The notes below the pieces were generated by a model that saw only the letters and a program-made list of their open reading frames with translations, did not search any database and was not told where the DNA came from. The translations under genes and the position numbers were made by a program. This document shows positions 26,517-36,970 of a DNA stretch of 64,000 nucleotides, piece by piece. Position 1 is the stretch's first letter; every line of letters starts with the position of its first letter. The DNA is from [Empedobacter] haloabium (GTDB taxonomy: Bacteria > Pseudomonadota > Gammaproteobacteria > Burkholderiales > Burkholderiaceae_D): positions 1,240,001 to 1,304,000 of the forward strand of contig CP136508.1 of assembly GCA_008011715.2 (NCBI GenBank), given 5' to 3'.

Positions 26517-28470
26517 CCTGCCTCAGAAATTCCTGCTGCTTGGCGCCATCGCGGTGCTGATGATCGCGATTCCCACGTGGCTCTACCTGCGCACGGCGAA
26601 CGAGGCGATGACGACCTACGAGGCCGAGCAGCGCGGCCTGCCCGCCGTCGTGCGGGTGCTGCAGGCCGTCAAGCTGACGCAGCAGCATCGTGGATTATCC
26701 GCCATCGCGCTCAATGGCGGCGGCACGGAAGGACGCCGCGCGGAACGTCAGAAGGACGTCGATGCGATGTTCGGCGAGCTCGATGCCGTCGTGACGGCGG
26801 CGGACAACGCCGACGTGGCGGCACTGTGGCGTGACGCCAGGCGCGACTGGGAAACGGTGCGCGATGCCGTGGCGGCGCAGCGCATCAACGCTGCCGACAG
26901 CTTCGCCACCCATACGGCCGTCATCGGCCGGCTGCTGCGTATCGGCGAATTGGTCGGCGACATCTACGGCTTGAGCCTCGACCCGCACGTCGATTCCTAC
27001 CAGCTGATCCAGGCGATGTACTACCAGATGCCGGCATTGACGGAGGAGCTGGGCAAGCTGCGCGCGCGCGGCGCGGTGCTGCTGACGCGCAAGGAGGGTT
27101 CGCAGGACGATCGCTTCATCGTCGCCCAGCTGCTGGCCCGGGCCGAGGACCGGTTGGGCCAGATGCGCAACGCGTTCGACAAGTCGGCCCACGCCAACCC
27201 GCGCGTGGCCAGCGAGCTGGGACCGTTGATGCAGGCCGCGTCCAGCGCGACGCTGGCGCTGGCCCAGCGCACCCAGTCGGACATCGTGCGACCCGTCGCG
27301 CTGACGGCATCCGCCGACGAGTACTTCGCGGCCACGACCCAGACCATCGAATCGCTGTACGCGGCAAACGACGCCGCCAGCCGCCTGTTGGGCAAGCAGC
27401 TGGGCGAACGGGTCGATGCGTTCGAGCGCGACCGCATCCTGATGCTGCTGGCGCAGCTGGCGCTGGTGGGCGGCGCCGCCTGGACCGGCGTGCTGGTGGC
27501 ACGCTCGATCACGCGCCCGCTCAACCAGGCGGTGGACGTGGCGCAGCGGGTCGCGGGCGGCAACCTGGTCAACGACTTCGACGTGGGGCCGCCGACCGAG
27601 GTGGGCCAGCTGCTGCGCGCGCTGCGCGACATGAGCGAGAGCCTGGGCCGCATCGTCGGCGAGGTGCGCGGCAGCGTCGATACGATCAACGCGGCCACGC
27701 ACGATATCGCCAGCGGCAATGCCGACCTGTCGGCCCGGATCGAGTCGCAGGCGTCCAGCCTGGAAGAGACGGCATCGTCGATGGAGCAGCTGACCGCCAC
27801 GGTGCGGCAGAACGTCGAGCATGCGCAGCGCGCCAATACGCTGGTGCAGGAAGCCACCGCGGCCGCCGGCAGCGGCAGCGAGGTGGTGCAGCGGGTGGTG
27901 GCCACGATGGGCGAGATCGACGCCAGTTCGCGCCGCATCGTCGACATCATTTCCGTCATCGACGCGATCGCGTTCCAGACCAATATCCTGGCGCTGAACG
28001 CGGCGGTGGAAGCGGCCCGGGCGGGCGAGCAGGGCCGCGGCTTCGCCGTCGTCGCCAGCGAGGTGCGCACGCTGGCGCAGCGCTCCGCCACGGCGGCGCG
28101 CGAAATCAAGGAGCTGATCGACCACAGCGTCGCCAAGGTTGGCCAGGGCAACGCGCTGGCCGGCGGCGCCGGCACGGCGATGGCGCAGATCCTCGACAGC
28201 GTGCGCCGGGTGGCAGGCCTGATGCAGGACATCGCGCTGGCGTCGAGCGAGCAGAGCGCGGGTATCGAGCAGGTCAACCAGGCCATCACGCAGATGGACG
28301 ACGTCACGCAGCATAATGCCGCGCTGGTGGAGCAGACGGCGGCCGCGTCGGCCAGCCTGGAGCAGCAGGCCGAGGCGCTGGCGCGGGCGGTGGGGATCTT
28401 CACGGTGGCGCCGGGCGGGCAGAAACCCGTCGGGACGACAGGCACAGGCGTCAGGGCGATCGCGTCCTGA
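26500..28470 (+). CDS. Methyl-accepting chemotaxis protein
   Basis: The 656-residue protein begins [11 protein letters not shown] (GGAG 6 bases upstream). It has a first membrane span near 10-30, a periplasmic helical domain with a QQHRGLSA segment like nitrate/nitrite-sensor (NIT) domains, a second span near 315-335, HAMP, then the signalling hairpin with [20 protein letters not shown] near 500. It lacks a C-terminal NWETF-type pentapeptide, so methylation would depend on other receptors. It signals to CheA/CheW. The ligand is unknown. Confidence 0.93.
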   Translation: MLARLTLPQKFLLLGAIAVLMIAIPTWLYLRTANEAMTTYEAEQRGLPAVVRVLQAVKLTQQHRGLSAIALNGGGTEGRRAERQKDVDAMFGELDAVVTAADNADVAALWRDARRDWETVRDAVAAQRINAADSFATHTAVIGRLLRIGELVGDIYGLSLDPHVDSYQLIQAMYYQMPALTEELGKLRARGAVLLTRKEGSQDDRFIVAQLLARAEDRLGQMRNAFDKSAHANPRVASELGPLMQAASSATLALAQRTQSDIVRPVALTASADEYFAATTQTIESLYAANDAASRLLGKQLGERVDAFERDRILMLLAQLALVGGAAWTGVLVARSITRPLNQAVDVAQRVAGGNLVNDFDVGPPTEVGQLLRALRDMSESLGRIVGEVRGSVDTINAATHDIASGNADLSARIESQASSLEETASSMEQLTATVRQNVEHAQRANTLVQEATAAAGSGSEVVQRVVATMGEIDASSRRIVDIISVIDAIAFQTNILALNAAVEAARAGEQGRGFAVVASEVRTLAQRSATAAREIKELIDHSVAKVGQGNALAGGAGTAMAQILDSVRRVAGLMQDIALASSEQSAGIEQVNQAITQMDDVTQHNAALVEQTAAASASLEQQAEALARAVGIFTVAPGGQKPVGTTGTGVRAIAS

Positions 28471-28513
28471 CACCTGCGGGTTCAAGCAGGCGGCTGCTCG
28501 AAACCGACAGCCG

Positions 28514-29302
28514 TCACGCGCCGCCGACAAAGGCCGCGATGGCCCGGTTGACGTCCTCCGCATGGGTGATCGGCGCCATGTGGCCGCCCGGCGTGCGGCG
28601 GATCGCGGCGCGCGGCAGCGCGGCGGCCAGTTCCTCGGCCACCGTGCGCGTGGACATCGGGCCGTGCTGGCCGAACAGCACCAGCGTCGGAATGTCCAGC
28701 GTGGCCAGGTCGGCCAAGGTGGTCGGTTCGCCCAGCAGCGCGACGAAGTCCAGCTTCACCTTGGCGATCTGCGCCGTGAAGCGGTCCTGCATCACGGGTG
28801 GCAGCGCGGCGAACGCACCTGCGCCGTTCCAGTAGTCGATGAAGGCCTGTGTGGCGTCGCGCGGCGTGACGGCCGCGTCGATGCGGGCGATCACCTTGGC
28901 GATGTCCACGCGGGCCGGATTGTCAGGCGGCAGCAGGTGGAAGGCGACCGGTTCGAACAAGGTCAGGGACAGGATGCGGCCGCTGGCGGCCAGTCGGCGC
29001 GCCAGCCGCAGCGCCGTGGCACCGCCATACGAATGGCCGACCAGGTGGAACGGCTCGCCGGCGGCCAGCTCGTGCTCCAGCGCGGCCAGCACGGCGCTCA
29101 CTTCGTGTTCCAGCGAAAAGGCCTGCTGGGCCTGGGGATCGGGGAACGGCGCCTTGCCATAGCCCAGCAGGTCGAGGGCGATGCAGCGCAGCCCGGTGTC
29201 CGCGCGCGCAGCCAGTGCGTTCCACTGGCTGCGCGAACTCATCGAACTATGCAACAGGACACAGGCGGTGCGCCCGGAGGACGCGGTAACGGAATCGATC
29301 AT
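28514..29302 (-). CDS. Alpha/beta-hydrolase
   Basis: The 262-residue cytosolic protein starts MIDSVTASSG. The nucleophile elbow is GHSYGG (Ser near 88). Asp in FEPVAF/LVLFGQHG-type strands and His in GGHMAP near 240 complete the expected triad. A minus-strand TATAAT at 29331-29336 sits just upstream. No pathway context; substrate unknown. Confidence 0.85.
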   Translation of the reverse strand: MIDSVTASSGRTACVLLHSSMSSRSQWNALAARADTGLRCIALDLLGYGKAPFPDPQAQQAFSLEHEVSAVLAALEHELAAGEPFHLVGHSYGGATALRLARRLAASGRILSLTLFEPVAFHLLPPDNPARVDIAKVIARIDAAVTPRDATQAFIDYWNGAGAFAALPPVMQDRFTAQIAKVKLDFVALLGEPTTLADLATLDIPTLVLFGQHGPMSTRTVAEELAAALPRAAIRRTPGGHMAPITHAEDVNRAIAAFVGGA

Positions 29303-29419
29303 GGCTGGGCCCGCTATAAAAAGGCGCAATTATAGCGGCCTCATCCATATCAAAGGCGTCAGGAACTGTCTCCCTTTTGTCGTGGATTGGTCGAAAATTG
29401 CGCGCGGCCGACCATCACC

Positions 29420-30169
29420 TCAGGCGGTTCTGGCGGCGCGCCGCCTGGCCAGCACGGCAATGCCGGCCAGCCCCGCCGCCAGCATGCCGCCCTGGGCCGG
29501 TTCCGGCACCGGGCTGACGCTGATGTTGTCGATGGCGATGTCATAGTCCGTAAAGCCGTACATCTGACCCGGCACGTAGGTCGTGAAGGCGATCTCGTCC
29601 ACGCTGGCCAGCACGCTGGCGAACGTGCGGTCGGCCGGCAGGTAAGGCATGCCGCTGGCGTCTTCGGCGCCGTAGCCGCCCCAGCCCGAAGGCAGGCCGG
29701 TCGCCGAGGTGTCGCCGATTGTCACCGAGAGATGTTGCCAACCCGGCTTGCTGGCATCCAGCGTACCCAGGTTGTACCAAACGCTCGTGTACGGCAGGCC
29801 GTTGCTGGCATTGTCATAATCGCGCAGTTCGAGCACGAGGTTGCGCGTCACTTCCTGGTTGAAGTAGCGGATGCTCTGGGTCGAGACGTCGATGCCGAAC
29901 GTCACGCCCTTCATCGCCGTGTAGTCGCCGACGAAGCTGGCATTGGTCTTGTTGGTCCAGGAAATGCCGAAATTTTCCATCGCGGTGCGCAGCGCGGGTG
30001 CGCCGTTGCCGAGCGAGTGATCGATGCCGGAACCGCCATTGCCGTCGAGCGGCTGCATGGCTTCCCAGCCCTCCAGCCCGTTGTCGAACGTTACGGTCGA
30101 GCCCCCTGGCGCCGCGTGGGTGGCCAGTGGTACGCAAGCCAGCAGCAACATCGTCAAAGTCTTGTTCAT
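29420..30169 (-). CDS. PEP-CTERM exported protein
   Basis: The 249-residue protein MNKTLTMLLL follows AGAAGGA, with a signal peptide ending ATHAAP. The body looks like a beta-sandwich or jelly-roll carbohydrate-binding domain, with VTFDNGLEGWEAM and IAIDNISVSPVP typical of such folds. The C-terminus VPEPAQGGMLAAGLAGIAVL plus Arg cluster is a PEP-CTERM signal. It is probably sorted by exosortase to the surface or matrix. Function beyond that is unknown. Confidence 0.85.
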   Translation of the reverse strand: MNKTLTMLLLACVPLATHAAPGGSTVTFDNGLEGWEAMQPLDGNGGSGIDHSLGNGAPALRTAMENFGISWTNKTNASFVGDYTAMKGVTFGIDVSTQSIRYFNQEVTRNLVLELRDYDNASNGLPYTSVWYNLGTLDASKPGWQHLSVTIGDTSATGLPSGWGGYGAEDASGMPYLPADRTFASVLASVDEIAFTTYVPGQMYGFTDYDIAIDNISVSPVPEPAQGGMLAAGLAGIAVLARRRAARTA

Positions 30170-30506
30170 GGTGATCCTTCTGTCGTTGAACATCGGATGA
30201 ACCCGTATCGCCGCCCGCCGATGGCGGGCCGGCCCGGTGCGTGGTGGAAGCACCGAAGCTTATTGAGGTAATAAGGGATACGTTTCCATTCTCGACAGAC
30301 GAATAACGCTGGCAAAGCACACATTTGTTAAAGTTGTAACAATGTGCTCACGACAAACGATTGTGACTCGACAGTATCGTCTTTCCACGAGCAAGGTTGG
30401 CGTCCGCTTCGCCCGCGAGCTGCGGCGGAGCGCGCTCGGCCAGGCGTGCGGCGCCGCCGCAGTAACGACTCTGTTCGGTGCGGTAGCTGTCGCCGCGAAA
30501 CGACAG
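30170..30506. other. Promoter region of the PEP-CTERM gene; no gene
   Basis: An imperfect inverted repeat (CACATTTGTT/AACAATGTG, about 30320-30347) may be an operator. A short CTGTCG/CGACAG hairpin at 30487-30506 follows the stop of the next gene. Nothing coding is supported. Confidence 0.4.
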
Positions 30507-30908
30507 TCAGCGCAGCGAAGCCGTTTTTTCGCTCAGTTCCAGGTTGAGCTTGGCGGCTTTCAGCGTGGCCACGTCGATTTTCGGCGCCACGCTGGTGGGC
30601 GGCTTGCGGTTCCACTGGCTGCGATCGAACTCGGCGGGCGGCAGTGTGTAGCGTTCCTTGACGATCACGCGGCGCGGCGCTTCCTCCTCCGGCGCGGCGG
30701 CGATATCGGTCGGCACCTCCGTCACGTCCTCCTCTCCGGAGGGGCCCGAGGTGTCCGCGGCCACGCTCAGCACGACCGCGCACGGTTTGTCCGACAGTAG
30801 CAGGGTGCCGTTGCTGTCCACGCATTTGTAGAGTTGATCGTTGGCGAGCGCGCCCGAGCCGGCCAGCGCGGCCAGGCACAGGGTGGCGGAAATGGCTGAG
30901 CGTCGCAT
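30507..30908 (-). CDS. DUF4124-like exported protein
   Basis: The 133-residue protein has a signal peptide ending near GALAND, then QLYKCVDSNGTLLLSDKPC, the Tyr-Lys-Cys-x-Asp pattern with second Cys typical of DUF4124. The rest is acidic, then basic and helical. AGGAGG lies about 6 bases before the ATG. Periplasmic; function unknown. Confidence 0.8.
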   Translation of the reverse strand: MRRSAISATLCLAALAGSGALANDQLYKCVDSNGTLLLSDKPCAVVLSVAADTSGPSGEEDVTEVPTDIAAAPEEEAPRRVIVKERYTLPPAEFDRSQWNRKPPTSVAPKIDVATLKAAKLNLELSEKTASLR

Positions 30909-31016
30909 GATGCACCTCCTGTTCGAAACGATGGCGCCAGTGTGCGCGCCCGGCCATGCCCGGGTCTGTTCGGCATCTCACGATCGCCCGGAGGACCAGT
31001 CCTACAGCGTCGTCAG

Positions 31017-31799
<783 letters not shown>

Positions 31800-31856
31800 G
31801 TTACCTCCAGTAGCACAGGGGCGCCCATGCTACCGCTGCCGCCGCGGCGGCGGCGC

Positions 31857-32771
31857 TCAGAACGCGCCGCGCTCGCGCAGCAGCCGTTCCCAGGCTGGCA
31901 CCGTGGCCTGCCAGAACCCCGCAATCGAATCGGCAGTCACGTGCAGGCCGAGGAAGCGGGCGGCCGGCAGCAGCGCATGTGCCAGCAGGTCGGCCGGCCC
32001 GGCGCCGTTGTCGAAGGCCGCCGCACCGGTCTGTTTGGACAGCTTCTCGCCAGCGTCGTTCAGTACGACAGGCACGTGCAGGTAGCGCGGGTGGGGCAGG
32101 CCCAGCAGGTCCTGCAGGTACAGCTGGCGTGGCGTGGAGTCCAGCAGGTCGGCGCCACGCACGATGTCGGTGATGCCCTGGGCGCCATCGTCGACGACGA
32201 CCGCCAGCTGGTAGGCCCAGAAGCCGTCGGCGCGGCGGACCACGAAATCGCCGACCTCGCGCGTGATGTCCTGCTCGACCCAGCCGTGCCAGCGGTCCTG
32301 GAAGCCTACCACGTGCGCCGGCGCGACGGGCGTGCGCAGGCGCAGCGCGCGCGGCACCTTGCCCGGCGCCAGGCCGGCGCGGCAGGTGCCGGGATAGACC
32401 AGGCTGGCGTTGGCGCCATGCTGCGCGGCCAGCCGGGTCTGCGAATCGGCGATCTCGCGGCGCGAGCAGCCGCACGGGTAGACGCTGTCGGCCAGTTGCG
32501 CCAGCGCCGCATCGTACAGCGCGGTGCGTTGCGTCTGCCAGGTGACGTCACCGTCCCACTGCATGCCGCAGCGCTGCAGCGAAGCGAGGATGTGGCGGTC
32601 GGCGCCGGCCACGTTGCGGTCGCCGTCGACGTCCTCGATGCGCACCAGCCACTGGCCGCCGTGCGCCTTCGCGTCCAGGTAGCTGGCCATGGCCGCGACG
32701 AGGGAGCCCAGGTGCAGGGGGCCGGTGGGGGAAGGGGCGAAACGGCCGATGTAGGGGACTGGCGCTGTCAT
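31857..32771 (-). CDS. gluQ: Glutamyl-Q tRNA(Asp) synthetase
   Basis: It attaches glutamate to queuosine in the wobble position of tRNA-Asp. The 304-residue protein resembles the catalytic half of GluRS without the anticodon domain. HIGH-like PLHLGS is at 18-23, the zinc site CGC...YPGTC has Cys100, Cys102, Tyr126 and Cys130, and the KMSKS-like KLSKQ is at 243-247. The start is divergent from the M28 peptidase gene. Identification is secure. Confidence 0.93.
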   Translation of the reverse strand: MTAPVPYIGRFAPSPTGPLHLGSLVAAMASYLDAKAHGGQWLVRIEDVDGDRNVAGADRHILASLQRCGMQWDGDVTWQTQRTALYDAALAQLADSVYPCGCSRREIADSQTRLAAQHGANASLVYPGTCRAGLAPGKVPRALRLRTPVAPAHVVGFQDRWHGWVEQDITREVGDFVVRRADGFWAYQLAVVVDDGAQGITDIVRGADLLDSTPRQLYLQDLLGLPHPRYLHVPVVLNDAGEKLSKQTGAAAFDNGAGPADLLAHALLPAARFLGLHVTADSIAGFWQATVPAWERLLRERGAF

Positions 32772-32874
32772 GCGCGAGAGTATGGGCGAGCGGCCGCGGC
32801 GCCGTCAACATCGCATACAATGCCCGCGCGGCATACCTGCCGCCCCGAGACAACCGCACACGGACAACAAGACC

Positions 32875-34497
32875 ATGCACAAACCGATCCCCACCGCGCG
32901 CACGCTGGCCATGAGCCTGGCGCTGGCGCTGGCACTGCCCGCTTTCGCCGCCCCCAAATCCCTGCATCAGGTACAGGAAGCGCCCTTGCGCGCCCACTTG
33001 GCCTTCCTGTCCAGCGACCTGCTGGAAGGCCGCGGTACCGGCCAGCGCGGCGGCGACCTGACGGTCGCCTACCTGGAGAACCAGGCCATGGCGGCCGGCC
33101 TGAAACCGGTGCGCGACGGCGGCTACCGCCAGCTCGTCAAGATCGCCGGCGTCAAGGCGGTGCCGGAAACGTCGACGCTGCACCTGGCCGTCAACGGCAC
33201 CGCGCAGCCGTTCGCCTTCGGCAAGGACTGGGTGTGGGGCACCGGCGACGCGCAGGCGCGCCACCAGTTCGATGCGCCGCTGGTCTTCGTCGGCTACGGC
33301 ATCGCCGCGCCGGAAGAAGGGTGGGACGACTACAAGGGCCAGGACGTGACGGGCAAGATCGTCGTCATGCTGGTCAACGATCCCGCGCCCACCGCCGAGG
33401 CACCGGAACGCTTCGGCGGCAAGGCGCTGACGTACTACGGCCGCTGGACCTACAAGTTCGAGGAAGCCAGGCGCCGTGGTGCCGCCGGCGCGCTGCTGAT
33501 CCACACGGATGCCTCGGCGTCGTATGGCTGGAGCGTGATCCAGAACAGCTGGAGCGGCGTGGAGCGCTTCCAGCTGGCGCAGGGCGCGCCCGGCACGCCG
33601 ATGCAGGGCTGGATCACCAACGACGCGGCCGTCGCACTGTTCAAGGCCGCCGGCCAGGACCTGGACGCATTGCGCGCCGCGGCCGAGCGCAAGGACTTCG
33701 CGCCGGTGTCGTTGCAGGCGAAGCTGAGCGGCACCTTGCAGGCGGCCGTGCGCACGGTCGACCAGTACAACGTGGCCGGCATCGTGCCCGGCACCGACCC
33801 GAAGCTGAAGGACGAGGTGGTGATCTACAGCGCGCACTGGGACCACCTGGGCAAGCAGGGCGACGGCAAGGACAATATCTTCAACGGTGCCGTCGACAAT
33901 GCCTCCGGCACGGCCGCGCTGCTGGCGATGGCGCAGGAAGCGGCCAAGGCGCCGGCCAAGCGCAGCCAGATGTTCCTGTGGGTGGCGGCCGAAGAGCAGG
34001 GCCTGCTGGGCAGCGCGGCCTACGCGACGGACCCGCTGTGGCCGCTGGCGAAAACGGCCGCCAACCTGAACCTGGACAGCCTGAACTGGATCGGCACGGC
34101 ACGCGACATCGGCACGCAGGGCAGCGAACGCACGGAGCTGGGCCGCATGGCCGCGGCCACCGCCAAGGCGATGAACCTGCGCATTGCCGAGGCCCGGCCC
34201 GACCTCGCTGGCGGTTACTTCCGCAGCGACCACTTCAGCTTTGCCAAGGCGGGCGTGCCCGCGTTCTCGATCGAAGGCGGGCGCGATTACGTGGGCGACA
34301 AGGAAGCGGCGGCGGCCGAGCGCAAGGCGTATGGGGCACGCTATCACCAGGTGGGCGACGAGTACGATCCGAAGTGGGACCTGTCCGGCATGACGCAGCA
34401 GGCCCAGTTCACCCTGAACCTCGGGCGCATGGTGGCCGATGCGCCGAAGATGCCGGCATGGCGGGCGGGCGATCCGTTCGGCAAGGCGCGCAAGTAA
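32875..34497 (+). CDS. M28-family zinc aminopeptidase with PA domain
   Basis: The 540-residue exported protein has a signal peptide (MHKPIPTARTLAMSLALALA, ending AFAAP). A PA (protease-associated) domain lies at about 140-290. The M28 catalytic domain follows: His in YSAHWDHLG, Asp in GAVDNASGTA, Glu-Glu in AAEEQGLLGS, Asp in NLDSLNW and His in RSDHFSFAK, all five metal/catalytic positions present. Periplasmic or secreted removal of N-terminal residues is expected. No strong ribosome site. Confidence 0.9.
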   Translation: MHKPIPTARTLAMSLALALALPAFAAPKSLHQVQEAPLRAHLAFLSSDLLEGRGTGQRGGDLTVAYLENQAMAAGLKPVRDGGYRQLVKIAGVKAVPETSTLHLAVNGTAQPFAFGKDWVWGTGDAQARHQFDAPLVFVGYGIAAPEEGWDDYKGQDVTGKIVVMLVNDPAPTAEAPERFGGKALTYYGRWTYKFEEARRRGAAGALLIHTDASASYGWSVIQNSWSGVERFQLAQGAPGTPMQGWITNDAAVALFKAAGQDLDALRAAAERKDFAPVSLQAKLSGTLQAAVRTVDQYNVAGIVPGTDPKLKDEVVIYSAHWDHLGKQGDGKDNIFNGAVDNASGTAALLAMAQEAAKAPAKRSQMFLWVAAEEQGLLGSAAYATDPLWPLAKTAANLNLDSLNWIGTARDIGTQGSERTELGRMAAATAKAMNLRIAEARPDLAGGYFRSDHFSFAKAGVPAFSIEGGRDYVGDKEAAAAERKAYGARYHQVGDEYDPKWDLSGMTQQAQFTLNLGRMVADAPKMPAWRAGDPFGKARK

Positions 34498-34675
34498 AGG
34501 TTGAAGACACCCTGAACGAAGACCGGGGTCAGACCCGCCGGGGCGTAGCAGGGGTTTCAAGGAGCACCGCTCCTTGCCTGCGAAGCGGCTATGGCATGTA
34601 TGCCATAGCTCCTTACTGACCCGCAGCCCCCGCTCTCGTGTGTAAAACATCCGTAGCCGGCGAAAGCAACCGGCC

Positions 34676-34729
34676 GGTGACAGGCGCCTATCTGCGGGCA
34701 GGAAGGCCCGCAGATAGGCGCCCGTCACC
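34676..34729. repeat. Long inverted repeat over the end of the SRPBCC gene
   Basis: GGTGAC plus GGCGCCTATCTGCGGG (34683-34698) pairs with its complement at 34707-34729; 22 of 23 positions match around an 8-base loop. It contains the stop codon and last codons of the minus-strand gene. The stretch 34498-34675 also holds smaller hairpins, such as GCTATGGCAT/ATGCCATAGC, and a partial GGGGTCAG-type element, but no gene. Confidence 0.7.
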
Positions 34730-35293
34730 ATGGGTCTCTTCCAGCGCCCGCTCCCGCACCGCCGCCACCGCCCGCGGCAGGCTGCGCTTGCTCATCATCT
34801 CGACGATCCAGCCGAACCCGAACGGCACCGGCCCTGGGTCGGCATACACGCGATAGCGTACCTGCGAGCCGCTGCCGTCGGGCAGCGCCGTGAAATCCCA
34901 GTAGCCGGCCGTGTCGGCGATCGTCTGCCCCGGCCGCAGGTCCGGGCGCGGCACCAGCTGCCAGGCCAGCCGACAGCCGTCCGCGCTGCCGGTGGGCTCG
35001 AGCCGCAGGCGGTACTGCTTGACCTGGCCCAGCGGCAGGTCCAGCGTCATGTCCACCAGCACGTAGCCGGAGCCTGTGCCGACCGGTACGGCGCTGCGCG
35101 TGTTCGGCATGAAGGCGCCATAGTTGGCGTAGTCCTGCACGATGCGGCACAGTTGCGCGGGCGAGGCGGCGATCACCGTTGTCGCCGTAAAGGCGCGGCC
35201 GGGCGTGTTGCCCGGCTCCTCGACGACCTCGATGGGCGCCGCCGCCACCTGTGCGGCCACGAGCCAGGCCGCCAGCATTTGAATCCGTCGCAT
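34688..35293 (-). CDS. Exported SRPBCC/START-like protein
   Basis: The 201-residue protein has a signal peptide ending near VAAAP. The body fits an SRPBCC (polyketide-cyclase/COQ10-like) lipid-binding fold: SPAQLCRIVQDYANYGAFMP, then alternating strands and a C-terminal helix. GAGGAG precedes the ATG. It is the last gene of the minus-strand unit that begins with the C39-like peptidase, 9 bp after the GspE-N fusion gene. An extracytoplasmic lipid or ligand carrier is a reasonable guess. Confidence 0.75.
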   Translation of the reverse strand: MRRIQMLAAWLVAAQVAAAPIEVVEEPGNTPGRAFTATTVIAASPAQLCRIVQDYANYGAFMPNTRSAVPVGTGSGYVLVDMTLDLPLGQVKQYRLRLEPTGSADGCRLAWQLVPRPDLRPGQTIADTAGYWDFTALPDGSGSQVRYRVYADPGPVPFGFGWIVEMMSKRSLPRAVAAVRERALEETHGDGRLSAGLPARR

Positions 35294-35302
35294 CGCGTCT
35301 CC

Positions 35303-35986
35303 TCAGGGCCGCAAAGCCAGCGTGATCGTCGTACCGGTCAGATCGATGCCGCGCATCGTGATGCTGCCGAAGCTGGGGCCAGCCGGGTCGGCACCGCGGA
35401 TGCGAATATTCGACAGGCTCAGTTCCCCGATCGTCGTCGGCAGCGCCAAGGTGATCGAGCCGTCCGCGTTCATGCGTGTCACGGCATTGGCAGGATCGAA
35501 GGTGACACCGCGCAGCGCCAGGTCCGATTCGAGCAAGCCCAGCACCGGATTGACCAGCTTGGCCATGTCGCCGATCACATCGACGCCGTTGCCGCGCAAC
35601 TGCTGGCGGATGTGGCGTACCAGCTCGTCCTGCAGGCCTTGCCCACCCACTTCCTCCAACTGCCGGTCGTCCAGCGGCCGCAGCGCGGGCACCGTTGCCA
35701 CTGCCGCGGCGGTGGCGACGGGCTGCATCGCCAGCGCCTGCAATGGCGCCATCAGCGCGCCGATGAACGCGGCGGTCGTGCGCAGCCGCCGCTGGCGGTG
35801 CAGCACGTCCTGCACGTGCTGGTGGGTGATCAGGTTCCACTCGGCCAGGATCTCGCCCAGCAGTTCGCCGGTACCGCGCTGGTGCGCGATGGCGCGGTCC
35901 AGCTGTTCCTGGGTGATCAGCCGCTGGCGTACCAGCAGTTCGCCGATCAGCGCGCGTGGACTGCCGTGGTGTCGTTCAGGTGCCAT
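35303..35986 (-). CDS. GspE-N-like domain fused to a GG/GQ-motif Fil-like domain
   Basis: The 227-residue protein starts with a domain like the N-terminus of GspE/PilB ATPases: LIGELLVRQRLITQEQLDRA then GTGELLGEILAEWNLIT (about 13-62). A hydrophobic segment follows (73-100). Then comes LDDRQLEEVGGQG (105-117), the motif shared with four exported proteins at 41.6-44.4 kb, and a beta-rich end, FGSITMRGIDLTGT, that matches their C-termini. Its start overlaps the AraC gene by 11 bp. It may tether the exported proteins to an inner-membrane machine. Confidence 0.75.
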   Translation of the reverse strand: MAPERHHGSPRALIGELLVRQRLITQEQLDRAIAHQRGTGELLGEILAEWNLITHQHVQDVLHRQRRLRTTAAFIGALMAPLQALAMQPVATAAAVATVPALRPLDDRQLEEVGGQGLQDELVRHIRQQLRGNGVDVIGDMAKLVNPVLGLLESDLALRGVTFDPANAVTRMNADGSITLALPTTIGELSLSNIRIRGADPAGPSFGSITMRGIDLTGTTITLALRP

Positions 35987-36959
35987 CGCAACTGCCTCCC
36001 TTCACTGGTGGGTGCCGCTCGCCATGGTGGGCCAGGTCGGAGGGCGTGGTGCCGAACCAGCGCTTGCAGGCCCGGTAGAACGCGCTGGGTTCGGAAAAGC
36101 CCAACTGGAAGCTGAGCATCTTCAACGACTGGTCGCCGCTTTCCAGCGAACGGCGCGCCAGTTCGCGGCGGGTATCGTCCACCAGGCTGGAAAAGCTGGT
36201 GCCTTCCTCGGCCAGGCGGCGCTGCAGGGTGCGTTCGCTCATCATCAGCCGCGCGGCGACGGCGTCGCGGTGCGGCGGGCCCTTCGGCAGCATGGTGGCG
36301 ACGATGTCCTGCACGCGCGCGCTGAAGCGGGGCAACTGGGCGCGCGCCAGGCCGGCCAGCATGGGCCGGGCGTCGCCGGTCGGCGGCATCTGCGCCTCCG
36401 GCAGCGCGGCCACCAGGTCGGCGTCGGCGAATTCCATCACGTTGTAGGGCCGGTTGAAATGCACCGGGCAGCCGAACGTCTCCTCGTAGTAGCTGGCGTT
36501 GGCCGGCTCCGGGAAGGCGTACTCCACCTGGACCGGCGTGGCGTCGTCGCGCCCGGCCGCGCTGCGCAGTGTGCGCAGCAGGACGCACCAGACGAAGTCG
36601 TAGCGCTGCAGCGGCACCGCGCGGCGTGCGCCCGGCAGCAGGATGCCGACGCGGGTGTGGCCGTGGCAGCGCTCGATCGTGCTTTGCACGGTGGGCGAGA
36701 CCAGCATGATGTGGCCCATCACGCCCAGCCAGCCGAGCCGGTGCGGCGTGGAGACCTTCAGGCCGATCAACGGGTCGCCGGACTGCTCGACGACGAGCTC
36801 CCACAAGTGGCTGAGGCGGTCGGACAGGGTCAGCGCGTCGCAGGCGAGGCCGTCCTCGGTCAGGCCGGCCTGTTCGAACAGCGCATCGGCGGCAACGCCG
36901 GAGTGCGCCAGGCGCGACTTCACGCCGCGCACCAGATGCAGGGCGGAGGAATAAGGCAT
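35976..36959 (-). CDS. AraC-family transcriptional regulator
   Basis: The 327-residue protein has an N-terminal sensor of the OruR/ArgR-like AraC type and a C-terminal double helix-turn-helix: MSERTLQRRLAEEGTSF and LSFQLGFSEPSAFYRACKRW. It sits inside an operon of envelope genes, 11 bp after the DUF2059 gene and overlapping the next by 11 bp, an unusual location that suggests it controls this system. Candidate target: direct repeats at 41357-41389. The effector is unknown. Confidence 0.9.
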   Translation of the reverse strand: MPYSSALHLVRGVKSRLAHSGVAADALFEQAGLTEDGLACDALTLSDRLSHLWELVVEQSGDPLIGLKVSTPHRLGWLGVMGHIMLVSPTVQSTIERCHGHTRVGILLPGARRAVPLQRYDFVWCVLLRTLRSAAGRDDATPVQVEYAFPEPANASYYEETFGCPVHFNRPYNVMEFADADLVAALPEAQMPPTGDARPMLAGLARAQLPRFSARVQDIVATMLPKGPPHRDAVAARLMMSERTLQRRLAEEGTSFSSLVDDTRRELARRSLESGDQSLKMLSFQLGFSEPSAFYRACKRWFGTTPSDLAHHGERHPPVKGGSCDGT

Positions 36960-36970
36960 GGCTGCCTCGC

